Source: Prevotella sp. (GTDB lineage: Bacteria > Bacteroidota > Bacteroidia > Bacteroidales > Bacteroidaceae). Taken from it: DNA of 64,000 bases. Of this stretch, positions 50,910 through 60,495 are shown one piece after another (position 1 is the first letter of the stretch; each line of letters opens with the position of its first letter). Both the position numbers and the translations under genes were made by a program. The stretch covers positions 1 through 64,000 of the forward strand of contig JAJWLX010000010.1 in assembly GCA_021636625.1 (NCBI GenBank). The letters are read 5' to 3'. The notes below the pieces were generated by a model. It was not told the DNA's origin and ran no database searches. It saw nothing but the letters and a program-made list of their open reading frames with translations.

Positions 50910-52151
50910 TTATTTTTTATTATTAATAATTAAATTATACAGTTGAATAAGTTTTTTATAGTGAACATCCTCACTAAAATTATCTTCATAAAACGAATAT
51001 GCATTATCACACATATCAGCATATTTTTCATCATCTATCTTGGAAGCTTTTACTATTGTTTGTTCTAAGCTTTCTTCATTTCCAGTCTCAAACAACCAAC
51101 CAGTATTATCCTCCTGCACGATTTCAGGAATACCACCGATATTTGCACCTATCACGGGAGTACCAAGTGAATATGCCTCTATAATGGTCATTGGATTGTT
51201 TTCATAGCATTCTGACGGCACACATACGAACTTGGCATTCCGCACAAGTTCAAAGAGTGTGCCACCAGAATGGTATCCTAAGAACTGAATATTCTCATTA
51301 CATTCAGTTCCAAAGGATGCACCAGCAGGCATAATTTTATATTTCATTTTTAACATTTTCTCAAGCGGGCCGGTACCAACAACTTTAAGTTGCAGTTCAG
51401 GATGTTTGGCAAAAACCTTAAGTAATGTAGGAATTCCTTTCTCAAAAGACAAACGACCATAATATAAAAAATAGTCTTTCTTTTCCTTCTTGCAAGGTTT
51501 TAATAAAGGCTTTGTATAATTATAGATGACCATCTCTATTGCATTATTAAATCCCTCATTATGCTCTATATGCTTTTTTTCTGAGAAATGACTCACAAAT
51601 ACAAATCCATTAATATTCTTTAGTGGATTAAAAAACAATTGCCTGGAGTACATTTCAGATGCCATAAGAACACTCTGTACCAAACTTCGCTTGGCACATT
51701 GATTAAACACGCATTGATAGAAATTCCAATGATGACACTTCTCACAAAGAGCTCCTTTCCCATTTTTAAACGTATATCCTGGACATACCATTCTATAATC
51801 ATGCGCAGTATGAACTATGGGGATATTATACTTATGTAATACCCTTAAAATTGAGACGGACAGCCCTCCCCAAAATAAATGAATATGCGCTATATCAGGA
51901 TGTTCTTCAAGTAGCAACTGCTCTAATTTTTTCTCAGCTTCACTATTATAAAAATAATCTTTTATAGTACCAACCACCCCCTTTCGAGTCACAAAAAAGT
52001 CAGATTGTTTACATGGAATATTTTGCTTATCTTTATAACTAAAGAATATTACTTCATGACCATGTTTTTTTAAGACTTCAGCCGTATTAAAATATACCGC
52101 TTCACTACCACCCTTTCGATAATGGAAATTATTAATCAATAAAACTTTCAT
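50910..52151 (-). CDS. Glycosyltransferase family 4 protein
   Basis: 413 residues from the ATG at 52151 (MKVLLINNFHYRKGGSE); the longer frame adds residues that overlap the upstream gene. The N-terminal half has HIHLFWGGLSVSILRVLHKYNIPIVHT and a CX2C...C segment (GALCEKCHHWNFYQC), as in GT4 proteins with a structural cysteine cluster. The C-terminal half shows FLYYGRLSFEKGIPTLLKVF and PSECYENNPMTIIEAYSLGTPVIG. Overlaps the acyltransferase stop by four bases (ATGA). Confidence 0.9.
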   Translation of the reverse strand: MKVLLINNFHYRKGGSEAVYFNTAEVLKKHGHEVIFFSYKDKQNIPCKQSDFFVTRKGVVGTIKDYFYNSEAEKKLEQLLLEEHPDIAHIHLFWGGLSVSILRVLHKYNIPIVHTAHDYRMVCPGYTFKNGKGALCEKCHHWNFYQCVFNQCAKRSLVQSVLMASEMYSRQLFFNPLKNINGFVFVSHFSEKKHIEHNEGFNNAIEMVIYNYTKPLLKPCKKEKKDYFLYYGRLSFEKGIPTLLKVFAKHPELQLKVVGTGPLEKMLKMKYKIMPAGASFGTECNENIQFLGYHSGGTLFELVRNAKFVCVPSECYENNPMTIIEAYSLGTPVIGANIGGIPEIVQEDNTGWLFETGNEESLEQTIVKASKIDDEKYADMCDNAYSFYEDNFSEDVHYKKLIQLYNLIINNKK

Positions 52152-53137
52152 ACTTTCTTTTTTAATCCTATACACAAGCACAACCATTTGTTATTGATTG
52201 CCTGTACTATTACAGATATGACAACGGGGAAATAAACACCAGCTATTATACAGGCAATAAAAGCCATATATTCAGGGATTACTAAACGCCGAACTATTAT
52301 CTTCACAGCAATCTGTGCAAAGATTCCCATTAAAAATATCTGATATGTATAATTACGGAATGTAGAAAATAACCTCGGCATGTATTGGTTGAGTATTAAA
52401 GCCATTCCATATGATGCCAATATAGCCGAGACACTCATAATAAAACGTATTTTAAACATACAGGAGACTATATATATTACAGTTCCTATAATAAACGAAA
52501 ATCTGCCCCCCCATTTTTCAGGTTTAGCTACATATTTATATACTACCATTCCCCCAAAAAACCAAATAGCATAATTTAAAGCTGCACCCAAACAAAGTAA
52601 ATCAATTTTCCAATTGAAAAAATGGACTAAAAGCAATCCTCCAAATATTATAAAAGCACAATTACGATTACGAAATCCCCATCGCCAAAAAGGTAATAGG
52701 GCAAACATCCAAAATAAGACACCAACAAACCATAATTCACCTAAAGGTCCTCGCCCCGGATACAAAATTGCTTGTAATAAGGTCATTATGCTTATAGAAG
52801 CCGGTCGTGCCATATCACCTGGGAACATACTTTTCAAAATCATTGCAATCACTGTAAAAACTATAAAAGGTATTCCCAAACGAATCAACTTATCCTGCAT
52901 CATTGTATTCCATAACCATTTTCTTTTACCATCATCATTTCGAGGTTCCAATCTAGTCATATAAAACAGATAACCAGATATTGTCATAAATAAAGGCATA
53001 TGAAAAGAGTATGCAAAATCGTAAGTAATTTGTTCATACCACGACATCTTGCTTAACGTCATAGGAGAGTGCCCTATCACAACCCACAACATAGCCCATC
53101 CTTGAAGAATTAGCAACCAATTAATCTTTTGCTTCAT
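52148..53137 (-). CDS. Acyltransferase 3 family membrane protein
   Basis: 329 residues from the ATG at 53137 (MKQKINWLLILQGWAMLWVV). Around ten TM helices; GWAMLWVVIGHSP contains the conserved His, and YDFAYSFHMPLFMTISGYL is characteristic. Family members O-acetylate sugars of surface polysaccharides. The gene overlaps the hexapeptide acyltransferase gene by 17 bases and GT4 by four, so the three are coupled. Substrate unknown. Confidence 0.9.
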   Translation of the reverse strand: MKQKINWLLILQGWAMLWVVIGHSPMTLSKMSWYEQITYDFAYSFHMPLFMTISGYLFYMTRLEPRNDDGKRKWLWNTMMQDKLIRLGIPFIVFTVIAMILKSMFPGDMARPASISIMTLLQAILYPGRGPLGELWFVGVLFWMFALLPFWRWGFRNRNCAFIIFGGLLLVHFFNWKIDLLCLGAALNYAIWFFGGMVVYKYVAKPEKWGGRFSFIIGTVIYIVSCMFKIRFIMSVSAILASYGMALILNQYMPRLFSTFRNYTYQIFLMGIFAQIAVKIIVRRLVIPEYMAFIACIIAGVYFPVVISVIVQAINNKWLCLCIGLKKKV

Positions 53138-53669
53138 TTTTCCAAAAATATTGAGATTGTTTTTCGTATTCAGTTCCTTGCAAATTAGCAAAAGCCTGGT
53201 TGATTATTGCAGTATATTTTTCAAGTTTTATTCTTAACTGGTCAAAAGAACCAATCACTTTCGCAGGTACACCACCAACAACACATCCTGAAGGGACATC
53301 TTTTGAAACTATTGCTCCAGCAGCTACAATACAATCATTACCAATTGTAACACCTGGCATAATCATGGCTCTTGCACCTATAAATACATTATTTCCCACA
53401 ACAATTTTATCTGAATATGTTCTACATTTTTGCCCCCCCATATTATTAAAAACACAACTTGCCATATTATGGGTTACTAAAGTAACATCCGCAGCAACGA
53501 ACACATTATTTCCCAACTTTACGAGATGAGGTTCTGCAGGAATTTTCCAAGGATGCCAATAGCATTTTACCCCCATATCATAGAATACTTGTTTTTTCTT
53601 TAAAAAATCTGCTTTTGCCCAACCGCTTCGTTTTAGAAGTAGACTGAGCATAATCAATTTTCTATTCAT
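53121..53669 (-). CDS. Hexapeptide-repeat (left-handed beta-helix) acyltransferase
   Basis: 182 residues. Hexapeptide repeats are seen at VKLGNNVFVAADVTLVTHN, IVVGNNVFIGARAMIMPGV and TIGNDCIVAAGAIVSKDVPSGCVVGGVPAKVIG, giving the LbH fold with the usual VVGGVPAKVIG end. Transfers acetyl (or similar) to a sugar amine or hydroxyl. Acts in the same repeat-unit pathway. Confidence 0.92.
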   Translation of the reverse strand: MNRKLIMLSLLLKRSGWAKADFLKKKQVFYDMGVKCYWHPWKIPAEPHLVKLGNNVFVAADVTLVTHNMASCVFNNMGGQKCRTYSDKIVVGNNVFIGARAMIMPGVTIGNDCIVAAGAIVSKDVPSGCVVGGVPAKVIGSFDQLRIKLEKYTAIINQAFANLQGTEYEKQSQYFWKNEAKD

Positions 53670-53688
53670 TCATTTATATTTTTAAGAA

Positions 53689-53716
53689 ATTACAAATAAG
53701 ATATTACAAATAAGAC
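53689..53716. repeat. 14-bp tandem repeat in a capsule-locus gap
   Basis: ATTACAAATAAGAT followed by ATTACAAATAAGAC. The surrounding 125-base gap (53670-53794) is AT-rich with no ORF or promoter I can support. Confidence 0.8.
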
Positions 53717-53794
53717 AACAATATTGCGAAGAACAAGTACTATTGATGATAAATCTACAAACTCATATCTGTCCTTTCATTTAGGAGCTGCATT

Positions 53795-54931
53795 TTATTT
53801 TGTAATGTTTTTAAAATTATACAACTCTAAATAAGCTTCAGCTGCTTTACTCCATAATAGCTTTTCTTTTATTTTAGACTTAGCTTTAAATTTCATTTTT
53901 TCAAGCTCATCCTTATTAGAGCATATAGCTTTTATCGCAGCACACCATTTTCTAACATCAAATACTGGTATTACAACACCATCAACATTGGATTCTATTA
54001 TAGTTTCTGCACCAGCTGTAAGAGATGATATTATTGGTAATCCAAAATACATAGATTCTAAAATTACCATACCATATATTTCATAACTTGAAGCTAATAA
54101 AAACAAATCAGAATCTTCATACAATTTCGGCAAAAAATTCTGCTGAAGTCTTCCTAACATAAAAACCCGATCTTGTAAATTACTATTTATTACAACATCT
54201 CTGATTCTTTGGCTAAGAGGACCTTCACCAACTAAGACAAGAGCATAATTATCACCGAGATTCTTTATAATATCAATCAAGAAATCAGGATTTCGTCTTT
54301 CCTCAAGTATACCTATATAAAGCAGAATATGCTTGTTTTCAATTCCTAACTTATGTTTCCAATCTGTATCATCACGATTATAGAATTTACTTTCATCTAA
54401 TCCAATATATGTAAGACGAGTCCGACAATCAAGTATATTGTTCAAAAATTCTGAAGCCTTGATAGTTTTACAACCGATACCAGCTACATTATTTAATACA
54501 TATTTACCAAATGTAGAAGCATACATTCTTTCAATCTGATGTATACCTATTCGTGGGGAATACTGATATGTGCCCTGAATCAAATAACAAGGTACTGAAT
54601 GTGTATGCGCCCATTTAGTTACATACCAAGTCATAAATACTCCTAAATCATGAACCTGGATTATTGAAGGAGCCAAAGACTTCAGTAAATCAGACACTCC
54701 CCAAAAATAACCAAATCTTTGATCAAGCGCAGAAAACTTTAGAAAATAAACACAAACAACCCCACCTTCACAGCTAATCTTTTCCACTTGCTTTTTATTG
54801 CCAGCAAGAATCAAAGAAACTTTCAATCCTTTCTTGGTCAAAGCTTTGGCTAAACCAAGTTCCTGACAATTATAGCTTGTTAAGTTTAGAACATTAGCGC
54901 CTGTACGAACTATAACTAAATGTTGTTTCAT
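53795..54931 (-). CDS. Glycosyltransferase family 4 protein
   Basis: 378 residues. GT-B fold: N-terminus HLVIVRTGANVLNLTSYNCQELG, a central HDLGVFMTWYVTKW acceptor segment, and a GT1/GT4 C-domain with ILLYIGILEERRNPDFLIDII, ALVLVGEGPLSQRIRDV and DLFLLASSYEIYGMVILESM. AT-rich like its neighbours. Adds one sugar of the unit; donor and acceptor unknown. Confidence 0.9.
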   Translation of the reverse strand: MKQHLVIVRTGANVLNLTSYNCQELGLAKALTKKGLKVSLILAGNKKQVEKISCEGGVVCVYFLKFSALDQRFGYFWGVSDLLKSLAPSIIQVHDLGVFMTWYVTKWAHTHSVPCYLIQGTYQYSPRIGIHQIERMYASTFGKYVLNNVAGIGCKTIKASEFLNNILDCRTRLTYIGLDESKFYNRDDTDWKHKLGIENKHILLYIGILEERRNPDFLIDIIKNLGDNYALVLVGEGPLSQRIRDVVINSNLQDRVFMLGRLQQNFLPKLYEDSDLFLLASSYEIYGMVILESMYFGLPIISSLTAGAETIIESNVDGVVIPVFDVRKWCAAIKAICSNKDELEKMKFKAKSKIKEKLLWSKAAEAYLELYNFKNITK

Positions 54932-54936
54932 TCTAA

Positions 54937-55935
54937 TTATATTTTTGCAAAGAAATCACTAATCTGCTTTACATATTTATCACGGCAATAATAATCCTTA
55001 AAAACCTTCTGATATTCATTTAAAATATTGGCTCTATTAATAGGAGTAAGTTCCAATTCTTTGATTTTCTGAACCAATTGAGACATCGATCCCGCATTCA
55101 CAATATAGTGTAAATTACCTAATCGCTTATTAAAATCACCAATTACTGGCGAAAAAATAGGTATAATACCACACCCTAAATATGTACTCATTTTTGTTGG
55201 GGTAGCTACTCTATTCAAAGCATGATTATCACGGATTAAAAACCCATATTTAAATTTCTTCATCTCAGCTGGTAATTCTTGATAAGGAACATTTCTTATT
55301 TCTATATTATTTAATCCAGCATTTTCAACTATTTCCTTTGCTTGTTCAATCATATTTGTAAAAACCGACAATTTTGCTTTTGGTAACGCTTTTCTTATCG
55401 CAACAAAAGCATCAATAGTTTGCTCAAAACACTGCCATTTTGCAACAGATCCTGAATAAACAAAACTAGGACTATCATATTTAGCCTGCAAAAAAGCATC
55501 TTCTTCAAGTTCTTGATTAAAACAAGGCATAATAGTAAAGTTATTTTTAAAGAAAGCATACTTTTTCTTATAATGCTTAGCCATTGCCTCTGAAACATAG
55601 ATATTACCAGTTGATCCCCATAGTGATAGAATATCGCAAATGCTCCATTTAAGATACTCGAATATCTTGTTGATTCCTTTTGCATTAAATGCCATTTCTT
55701 CCGGTGCAATACCTTGATACCACGTATAGATTTTTACACCTCTTTTCTTTAAAAGAACTCTAGCACAATCATTAACGGTAATTACTATAACCTTATCACC
55801 TTTAATAACACTATGAAGATTCGATATTCTCTTGACCCTTTCACCATTATTTTCAAATGCCTCTTCTAATATTTCCATATAAAAATTCAAGGCATTCATG
55901 TTATATTTTCTTGGAGGTAAATACAAATAAACCAT
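54937..55935 (-). CDS. Glycosyltransferase-like protein (GT-B fold)
   Basis: 332 residues. N-terminus MVYLYLPPRKYNMNALNFYMEI, then GVKIYTWYQGIAPEEM and GNIYVSEAMAKHYKKKY, a PSFVYSGSVAKWQCFEQTIDAFV start of the C-domain, and a conserved FLIRDNHALNRVATPTKMSTYL donor region. Divergent from GT4, but the pattern matches glycosyltransferase proteins in polysaccharide loci. Donor unknown. Only 2-5 bases separate it from its neighbours. Confidence 0.78.
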   Translation of the reverse strand: MVYLYLPPRKYNMNALNFYMEILEEAFENNGERVKRISNLHSVIKGDKVIVITVNDCARVLLKKRGVKIYTWYQGIAPEEMAFNAKGINKIFEYLKWSICDILSLWGSTGNIYVSEAMAKHYKKKYAFFKNNFTIMPCFNQELEEDAFLQAKYDSPSFVYSGSVAKWQCFEQTIDAFVAIRKALPKAKLSVFTNMIEQAKEIVENAGLNNIEIRNVPYQELPAEMKKFKYGFLIRDNHALNRVATPTKMSTYLGCGIIPIFSPVIGDFNKRLGNLHYIVNAGSMSQLVQKIKELELTPINRANILNEYQKVFKDYYCRDKYVKQISDFFAKI

Positions 55936-55937
55936 AA

Positions 55938-56927
55938 TTAATTATTTTCAATTATATCAACATAAGTTATACTTCTATACAATTTCCCTATAAACCATAA
56001 ACACATTCTAACGCTTCTAGTATAATCTTTTGGATGATCTATTACCGTAATCAAAGCCTGTTTATGCTTTCTCATTGCACGTAAGACGCTCAAAGGATTC
56101 ATTGTTGACATCGTAATCATAGCAACAGAAGTCTTCTGTGCTGGTGGCAAATCTGTTCTTTTGTGAGTACCATCAGTTATGGGAGTTGCATATTTTTTAA
56201 ATAGTTTTCTAAATAATTTATCATAGACTTTACAGATAAATCCTCTATGATAAGAGGATATTGGTACTTCTATAAATCTACCGTCTTTTACCTCTTTTGT
56301 CACATCATCAGTAAATCGATAATAACTTTGCGAGGAAGTAGATACTTTTCTAAAATCATACTTAAAGAAAGGCGTTTCTCTATATGCACCAATTGCTACC
56401 GATGAATCTATCATTAGTCCTGTTTCCAAAAATCCTTTTTTCAACTTATTAAATGGTTGAACAGTCCATCCTCCTGCTCTAAATGCTATTACTTTATAAT
56501 TAGGATCTACTTTATGAGCAATTTTGTTCAATAATTCAGTACCCTCTTTAAACATAGAGGTAACTTCGTCCTCGGTAAAACTATATAAACTATAATGAGA
56601 ATAATCATCATAATTCCAAGTTCCATCACCATTGTAAACAGCATTAACCCAATGAGGATGTATATGTAATTCTATACGATGACCTCTTTTTACTATGTCC
56701 ATTAATTGTTTTTCAATCAACAGATAATCAGAATTCGTCCTCTCCGTATCTACCTGTTTTAGAAATTTTAACGTCTGCCAGTCAACAAAAAAATTACCTT
56801 TAAGATTATACAAATCCATAAAGTCCAACAATTTATTAGTTGGAACAATTAGCGTATTATACACTGTTCCTGAACGAATACCAAAAAACAGCTCATAATC
56901 AAAGGAAAGAAGTATTCTTTTTTTCAT
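55938..56927 (-). CDS. Polysaccharide deacetylase-like protein
   Basis: 329 residues from the ATG at 56927 (MKKRILLSFDYELFFG). The NodB-like pattern SFDYELFFG (first Asp), RIELHIHPHWVN (His metal ligands) and IAFRAGGWTVQP (catalytic-site region) are seen. Would remove acetyl groups from an N-acetylated sugar or be a related hydrolase. A truncated homologue of its first 95 residues lies at 61837-62151, evidence for duplication in this locus. Confidence 0.85.
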   Translation of the reverse strand: MKKRILLSFDYELFFGIRSGTVYNTLIVPTNKLLDFMDLYNLKGNFFVDWQTLKFLKQVDTERTNSDYLLIEKQLMDIVKRGHRIELHIHPHWVNAVYNGDGTWNYDDYSHYSLYSFTEDEVTSMFKEGTELLNKIAHKVDPNYKVIAFRAGGWTVQPFNKLKKGFLETGLMIDSSVAIGAYRETPFFKYDFRKVSTSSQSYYRFTDDVTKEVKDGRFIEVPISSYHRGFICKVYDKLFRKLFKKYATPITDGTHKRTDLPPAQKTSVAMITMSTMNPLSVLRAMRKHKQALITVIDHPKDYTRSVRMCLWFIGKLYRSITYVDIIENN

Positions 56928-56942
56928 GTACAAAAAATAACT

Positions 56943-57989
56943 TTATCTAAAAATAGTATGATACCCAAATTCAAAATTGTCAGATGCCAAAAACTGCCAG
57001 CAAGATGCAAACAGACTAATTATATATATCCAGGTTAAGAAACCAGGATACTTTACTTTAGAATACAAATATGTATATATTATTGGCAATCCTATTATTT
57101 CACCTATATCAAAATACCATCTTAATCGATAGATTCCATCAACACCAGCGGATCCCAAATATAAAACAATCTCAAAAAGGGCAAAGAGAAAAACTAAAAA
57201 ATTAATATTCTTTTTAAATACATCTCCACCTAAAGCATATATATAAAGTGCTAAAAAAGATAACTTTTGAATAATTCTTAGCGCAGACGCAGAATACTTA
57301 CTTGAAGCATACCCACTATACCATGATTGGTATGATGTTAAAAACTTACCAACAATCTGCATTGAAAAAACAAGAATGAGACAACCTGCCAACAACGCTA
57401 TTTTTCCTTTTTTATCCATATTAAGACCATAGATAAAATATATAGGAAACATTACTATTGCTGTAGAATGAAAAGCCATTGCAATTAAACACGTTATACA
57501 AAATGGGATTAGTTTTCTATCCAATACATATCCATATGCTATTAAACCAATTCCCATGGCTAGAGCTTGCCTTAAAGGCGAAAAACAATAAAAGTAAAGG
57601 ACAGGTACATATAGCAATAACGAGAGATTCCAATCTTCTGAGTACTTTTCAATAAATCGAATATTTAAAAATAACACAATAAACGATATTATTGAAAGAA
57701 AAAGAACAAAATTATCAGTAAAATATCTTATTATTTGATTAAAAAAAAGATATCCTATATTAATATTGTCTTTTACATGGTACCCTCCACTTATAGAATA
57801 TTCAAATATCTTTTGATATTCTTCCATATCCCTAAAACAGACAGGATCCTTTACTGCAGAAAACAAGAATAAAATAAAGCCCATAAAGTATAGCATAATT
57901 CTTTTATCTGCTATATAATTTGTCATTATATACAAGCCTAGAAAAACCAGTATTAGGCATATAAAAGCACTATCTATAACCATTGACAT
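56943..57989 (-). CDS. EpsG/Wzy-like polysaccharide polymerase
   Basis: 348 residues with about ten hydrophobic segments. SISGGYHVKDNINIGYLFFNQIIRYF and FSPLRQALAMGIGLIAYGYVL match the EpsG family (O-antigen ligase/polymerase-like), with the Arg in SPLRQALA. Probably joins repeat units in the periplasm. The only polymerase candidate in the window; no wzx flippase gene is visible, so it must lie beyond the right edge or elsewhere. Confidence 0.85.
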   Translation of the reverse strand: MSMVIDSAFICLILVFLGLYIMTNYIADKRIMLYFMGFILFLFSAVKDPVCFRDMEEYQKIFEYSISGGYHVKDNINIGYLFFNQIIRYFTDNFVLFLSIISFIVLFLNIRFIEKYSEDWNLSLLLYVPVLYFYCFSPLRQALAMGIGLIAYGYVLDRKLIPFCITCLIAMAFHSTAIVMFPIYFIYGLNMDKKGKIALLAGCLILVFSMQIVGKFLTSYQSWYSGYASSKYSASALRIIQKLSFLALYIYALGGDVFKKNINFLVFLFALFEIVLYLGSAGVDGIYRLRWYFDIGEIIGLPIIYTYLYSKVKYPGFLTWIYIISLFASCWQFLASDNFEFGYHTIFR

Positions 57990-57990
57990 T

Positions 57991-59139
57991 TCATTTTAAT
58001 ATGCTAACGATTCTCTCGCAAGCCTTACCGTCTCCGTAAGGATTGACAGCCTTCGACATCTTTTCGTAAGCATTTTCATCTTCCAGCAGGGTGCTTACCT
58101 CATCCATAATCTTCTGGTAGTCGGTACCTACCAGGTGAACAGTTCCGCTAGCCAAAGCCTCCGGTCTTTCAGTTGTATCACGCATCACGAGCACAGGCTT
58201 GCCTAATCCTGGAGCCTCCTCCTGAATACCGCCAGAGTCAGTGAGTACGATGGTAGCCTTCTCCATTAGATATACAAACTCCAGATACTGCAGCGGCTCG
58301 ATGAAGAACATATTACCCAAGTTGCTCAAATCCTCTCCAAACACTTCGTGAATAGGCTTTCTTACATTCGGATTCAGATGCATTGGGTAAACGAAATCCA
58401 CTTCCGGATACTTGTTCTTCAGATCCTTGATGGCAGTAACCATGTGGATGAAGCCCTCACCGAAGTTCTCACGGCGATGACCGGTAATCAACACCAACTT
58501 TCTGCCGTCAGCCAGACGGTTAACATCATAGCCAGCCTTCTTGAGGATACCCTCCTGCTCCTTCGCCAAAGACTCATCGTTCTTCAACTTATTCACCACC
58601 ATGTGCAGGGCATCAATCACGGTATTACCAGTTACGTAGATCTTTCCCTGCGCTTTCTCTTCCTTGAGATTGCTTTCAGAAAGAGGAGTTGGCGAAAAAT
58701 TGTAGTTGGCAATACGACCAGTAATCTGTCGATTCATCTCCTCAGGCCATGGCGAATAGATGTTGTGGGTACGAAGACCAGCCTCTACATGACCTACAGG
58801 AATCTGCTGATAGAATGCTGCCAGGGCTGCAGCTGTAGATGTAGTAGTATCACCATGTACCAGTACCACGTCGGGCTTGCAAACCTTGAACACATCTCTC
58901 ATACCCGTCAACACTCTGGCAGTAACATCATACAAATCCTGTCCCTGCTTCATGATATTGAGGTCGAAGTCTGGCTTCACCTCAAAGATGTTCAACACCT
59001 GGTCGAGCATTTCCCTATGCTGACCTGTTACGCAAACGATGGTTTCAAACTCATCGTTATTCTTTTGGAACTCTTTTACCAATGGGCACATCTTGATGGC
59101 CTCAGGTCGGGTTCCGAATACTAACATTATTTTTTTCAT
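57991..59139 (-). CDS. wecB: UDP-N-acetylglucosamine 2-epimerase (non-hydrolysing)
   Basis: 382 residues. Signatures: KIMLVFGTRPEAIKMCPLV at the start, LVHGDTTTSTAAALAAFY, VGHVEAGLRT, LITGHRRENFGEG, and TDSGGIQEEAPGLGKPVLVMR. Interconverts UDP-GlcNAc and UDP-ManNAc. Noticeably less AT-rich than the glycosyltransferases beside it. Together with Ugd it supplies nucleotide sugars for the locus. Confidence 0.96.
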   Translation of the reverse strand: MKKIMLVFGTRPEAIKMCPLVKEFQKNNDEFETIVCVTGQHREMLDQVLNIFEVKPDFDLNIMKQGQDLYDVTARVLTGMRDVFKVCKPDVVLVHGDTTTSTAAALAAFYQQIPVGHVEAGLRTHNIYSPWPEEMNRQITGRIANYNFSPTPLSESNLKEEKAQGKIYVTGNTVIDALHMVVNKLKNDESLAKEQEGILKKAGYDVNRLADGRKLVLITGHRRENFGEGFIHMVTAIKDLKNKYPEVDFVYPMHLNPNVRKPIHEVFGEDLSNLGNMFFIEPLQYLEFVYLMEKATIVLTDSGGIQEEAPGLGKPVLVMRDTTERPEALASGTVHLVGTDYQKIMDEVSTLLEDENAYEKMSKAVNPYGDGKACERIVSILK

Positions 59140-59184
59140 TGTTTTTTTTCACTAAAACATAGTGTTATATAAGAAAGATTAATC

Positions 59185-59310
59185 TCAATGGAAGATATCA
59201 CGGGTATCATCTTTATCCTTTACATCATCCAGACAATCATCGTAGCGGTTGGCGATAATGGCAGGAGTCTGTTGTTCGGAAACAAAATTCTTTCCAACAG
59301 TCAAAGCAAA
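59185..59310 (-). pseudogene. Remnant of a second Ugd (UDP-glucose dehydrogenase) C-terminus
   Basis: Minus-strand translation gives [20 protein letters not shown] then TRDIFH and a stop, matching the end of the intact Ugd ([27 protein letters not shown]). It has an upstream in-frame stop and no start, so it is a leftover. Codons just before it read VGKNFVSEQQ without clear Ugd similarity. A 61-codon plus-strand ORF here is only its antisense. The rest of the 252-base wecB-acyltransferase gap is AT-rich with nothing else I can name. Confidence 0.8.
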
Positions 59311-59391
59311 TCAAACAGTTTTGATTACGGATGCAAAGGGAATATATTATATAGGTACCGCCATACGGTCTAACGGTGATTTACCCATCAA

Positions 59392-60404
59392 TTAACCTAC
59401 TAAATATTTAGCAAATTCAAACTTCTGTTTTACTTTTAAATATACTCTATATTGAATAGAAAACAAAAGAAGAGCCCCACTAAAGACAAACAGATATCTC
59501 AAAATCAAATTTTCTGGCATAGGAGCAGAAAGTACAACTATATGATAAAAATAAATCCAAATTGTATTACGCCCTATAAATTGAAACAACTTATGTTTTA
59601 AAGCTCTTACAAGAATATCTTTAGCTAACCATAAACAACTACATGCTACTAATCCATATAACACATAATAAGAATGTGGTGGATACTTAAACTTTGGGGC
59701 AAGTTCTAAAGGCAAACCTTTTGAATAAATATAATAGCATAGAGCTAAACACCAAACAAAAGAAAAGAATATAACAATACGTATTTTTTTACTTTTAGAA
59801 AGATATCTCATTCTTATTCCCAGAATAAAAAACATAGAATATGCAAAAGCAGTTAATACAAAGTTCTTTATTATTTTTTGCACCAATATACTACTAATAT
59901 AACTAAAATTCAGCCAAGTCAAAATTTCCAAAATCCCCCCCATATCAACACTAATGATATAACAAAAATTGCATCTGACTTCATTTTTTTCTCTATTTTT
60001 AAGAGAAACGGAGTTAAAACCATAATCAATAAAAAAACACGAATTATCCACATATAAGACAATCCTCCAGTCAATACAAATGATTGCAATATATAGGATA
60101 AACTCAACATAGGTTTATCAGAAACAAAATCGAAACAGCTTACCGCTACAAACCATACAAGCAAAAAGCTCCATATCGGAATTAATAACCTTTTAGTCCG
60201 CTTTAACATATAACCAAAATAATCGGGAATAGATCTTCCGGAACATGTTAAGCCTGAAACGAATAGCATTAAAGGTACATCAAAACATCGCAGCTGGTTA
60301 AGCACAAAAGGAGCATCAATATGAGCAAAGATTATACAACTTAAACCCACAAAACGCAACAAATCAATACTAATATCTCTATTCATAGTCGGTTGTTTTT
60401 TCAA
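59392..60404 (-). pseudogene. Acyltransferase family gene, frameshifted at a G7 run
   Basis: Two overlapping frames make one OafA/acyltransferase-3-like membrane protein: residues 1-161 start MKKQPTMNRDISIDLLRFVG and end at TGA after LIWGGFWKF; the other frame continues GGILEILTWLNFSYIS to a normal C-terminus (219-codon frame including overlap). The switch lies at seven G on the minus strand (59935-59941). One extra G (G8) would give a continuous protein of about 337 residues. So this is either a phase-variable gene in OFF state, a fresh mutation or a sequencing error. O-acetylation of the polysaccharide is the expected role. Confidence 0.85.
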
Positions 60405-60495
60405 ATATTCTAAATTTCATTAAATTAGCGCCCTCCAGTAAGAATCTTATTACATGTTACCTTGTAGCAGGTGCCGCAGTCCTCTGCAGCATATT

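Noticed and set aside
59188..59373. 61-codon plus-strand ORF
   Set aside because: Antisense of the ugd remnant; the same pattern appears opposite the intact ugd end.
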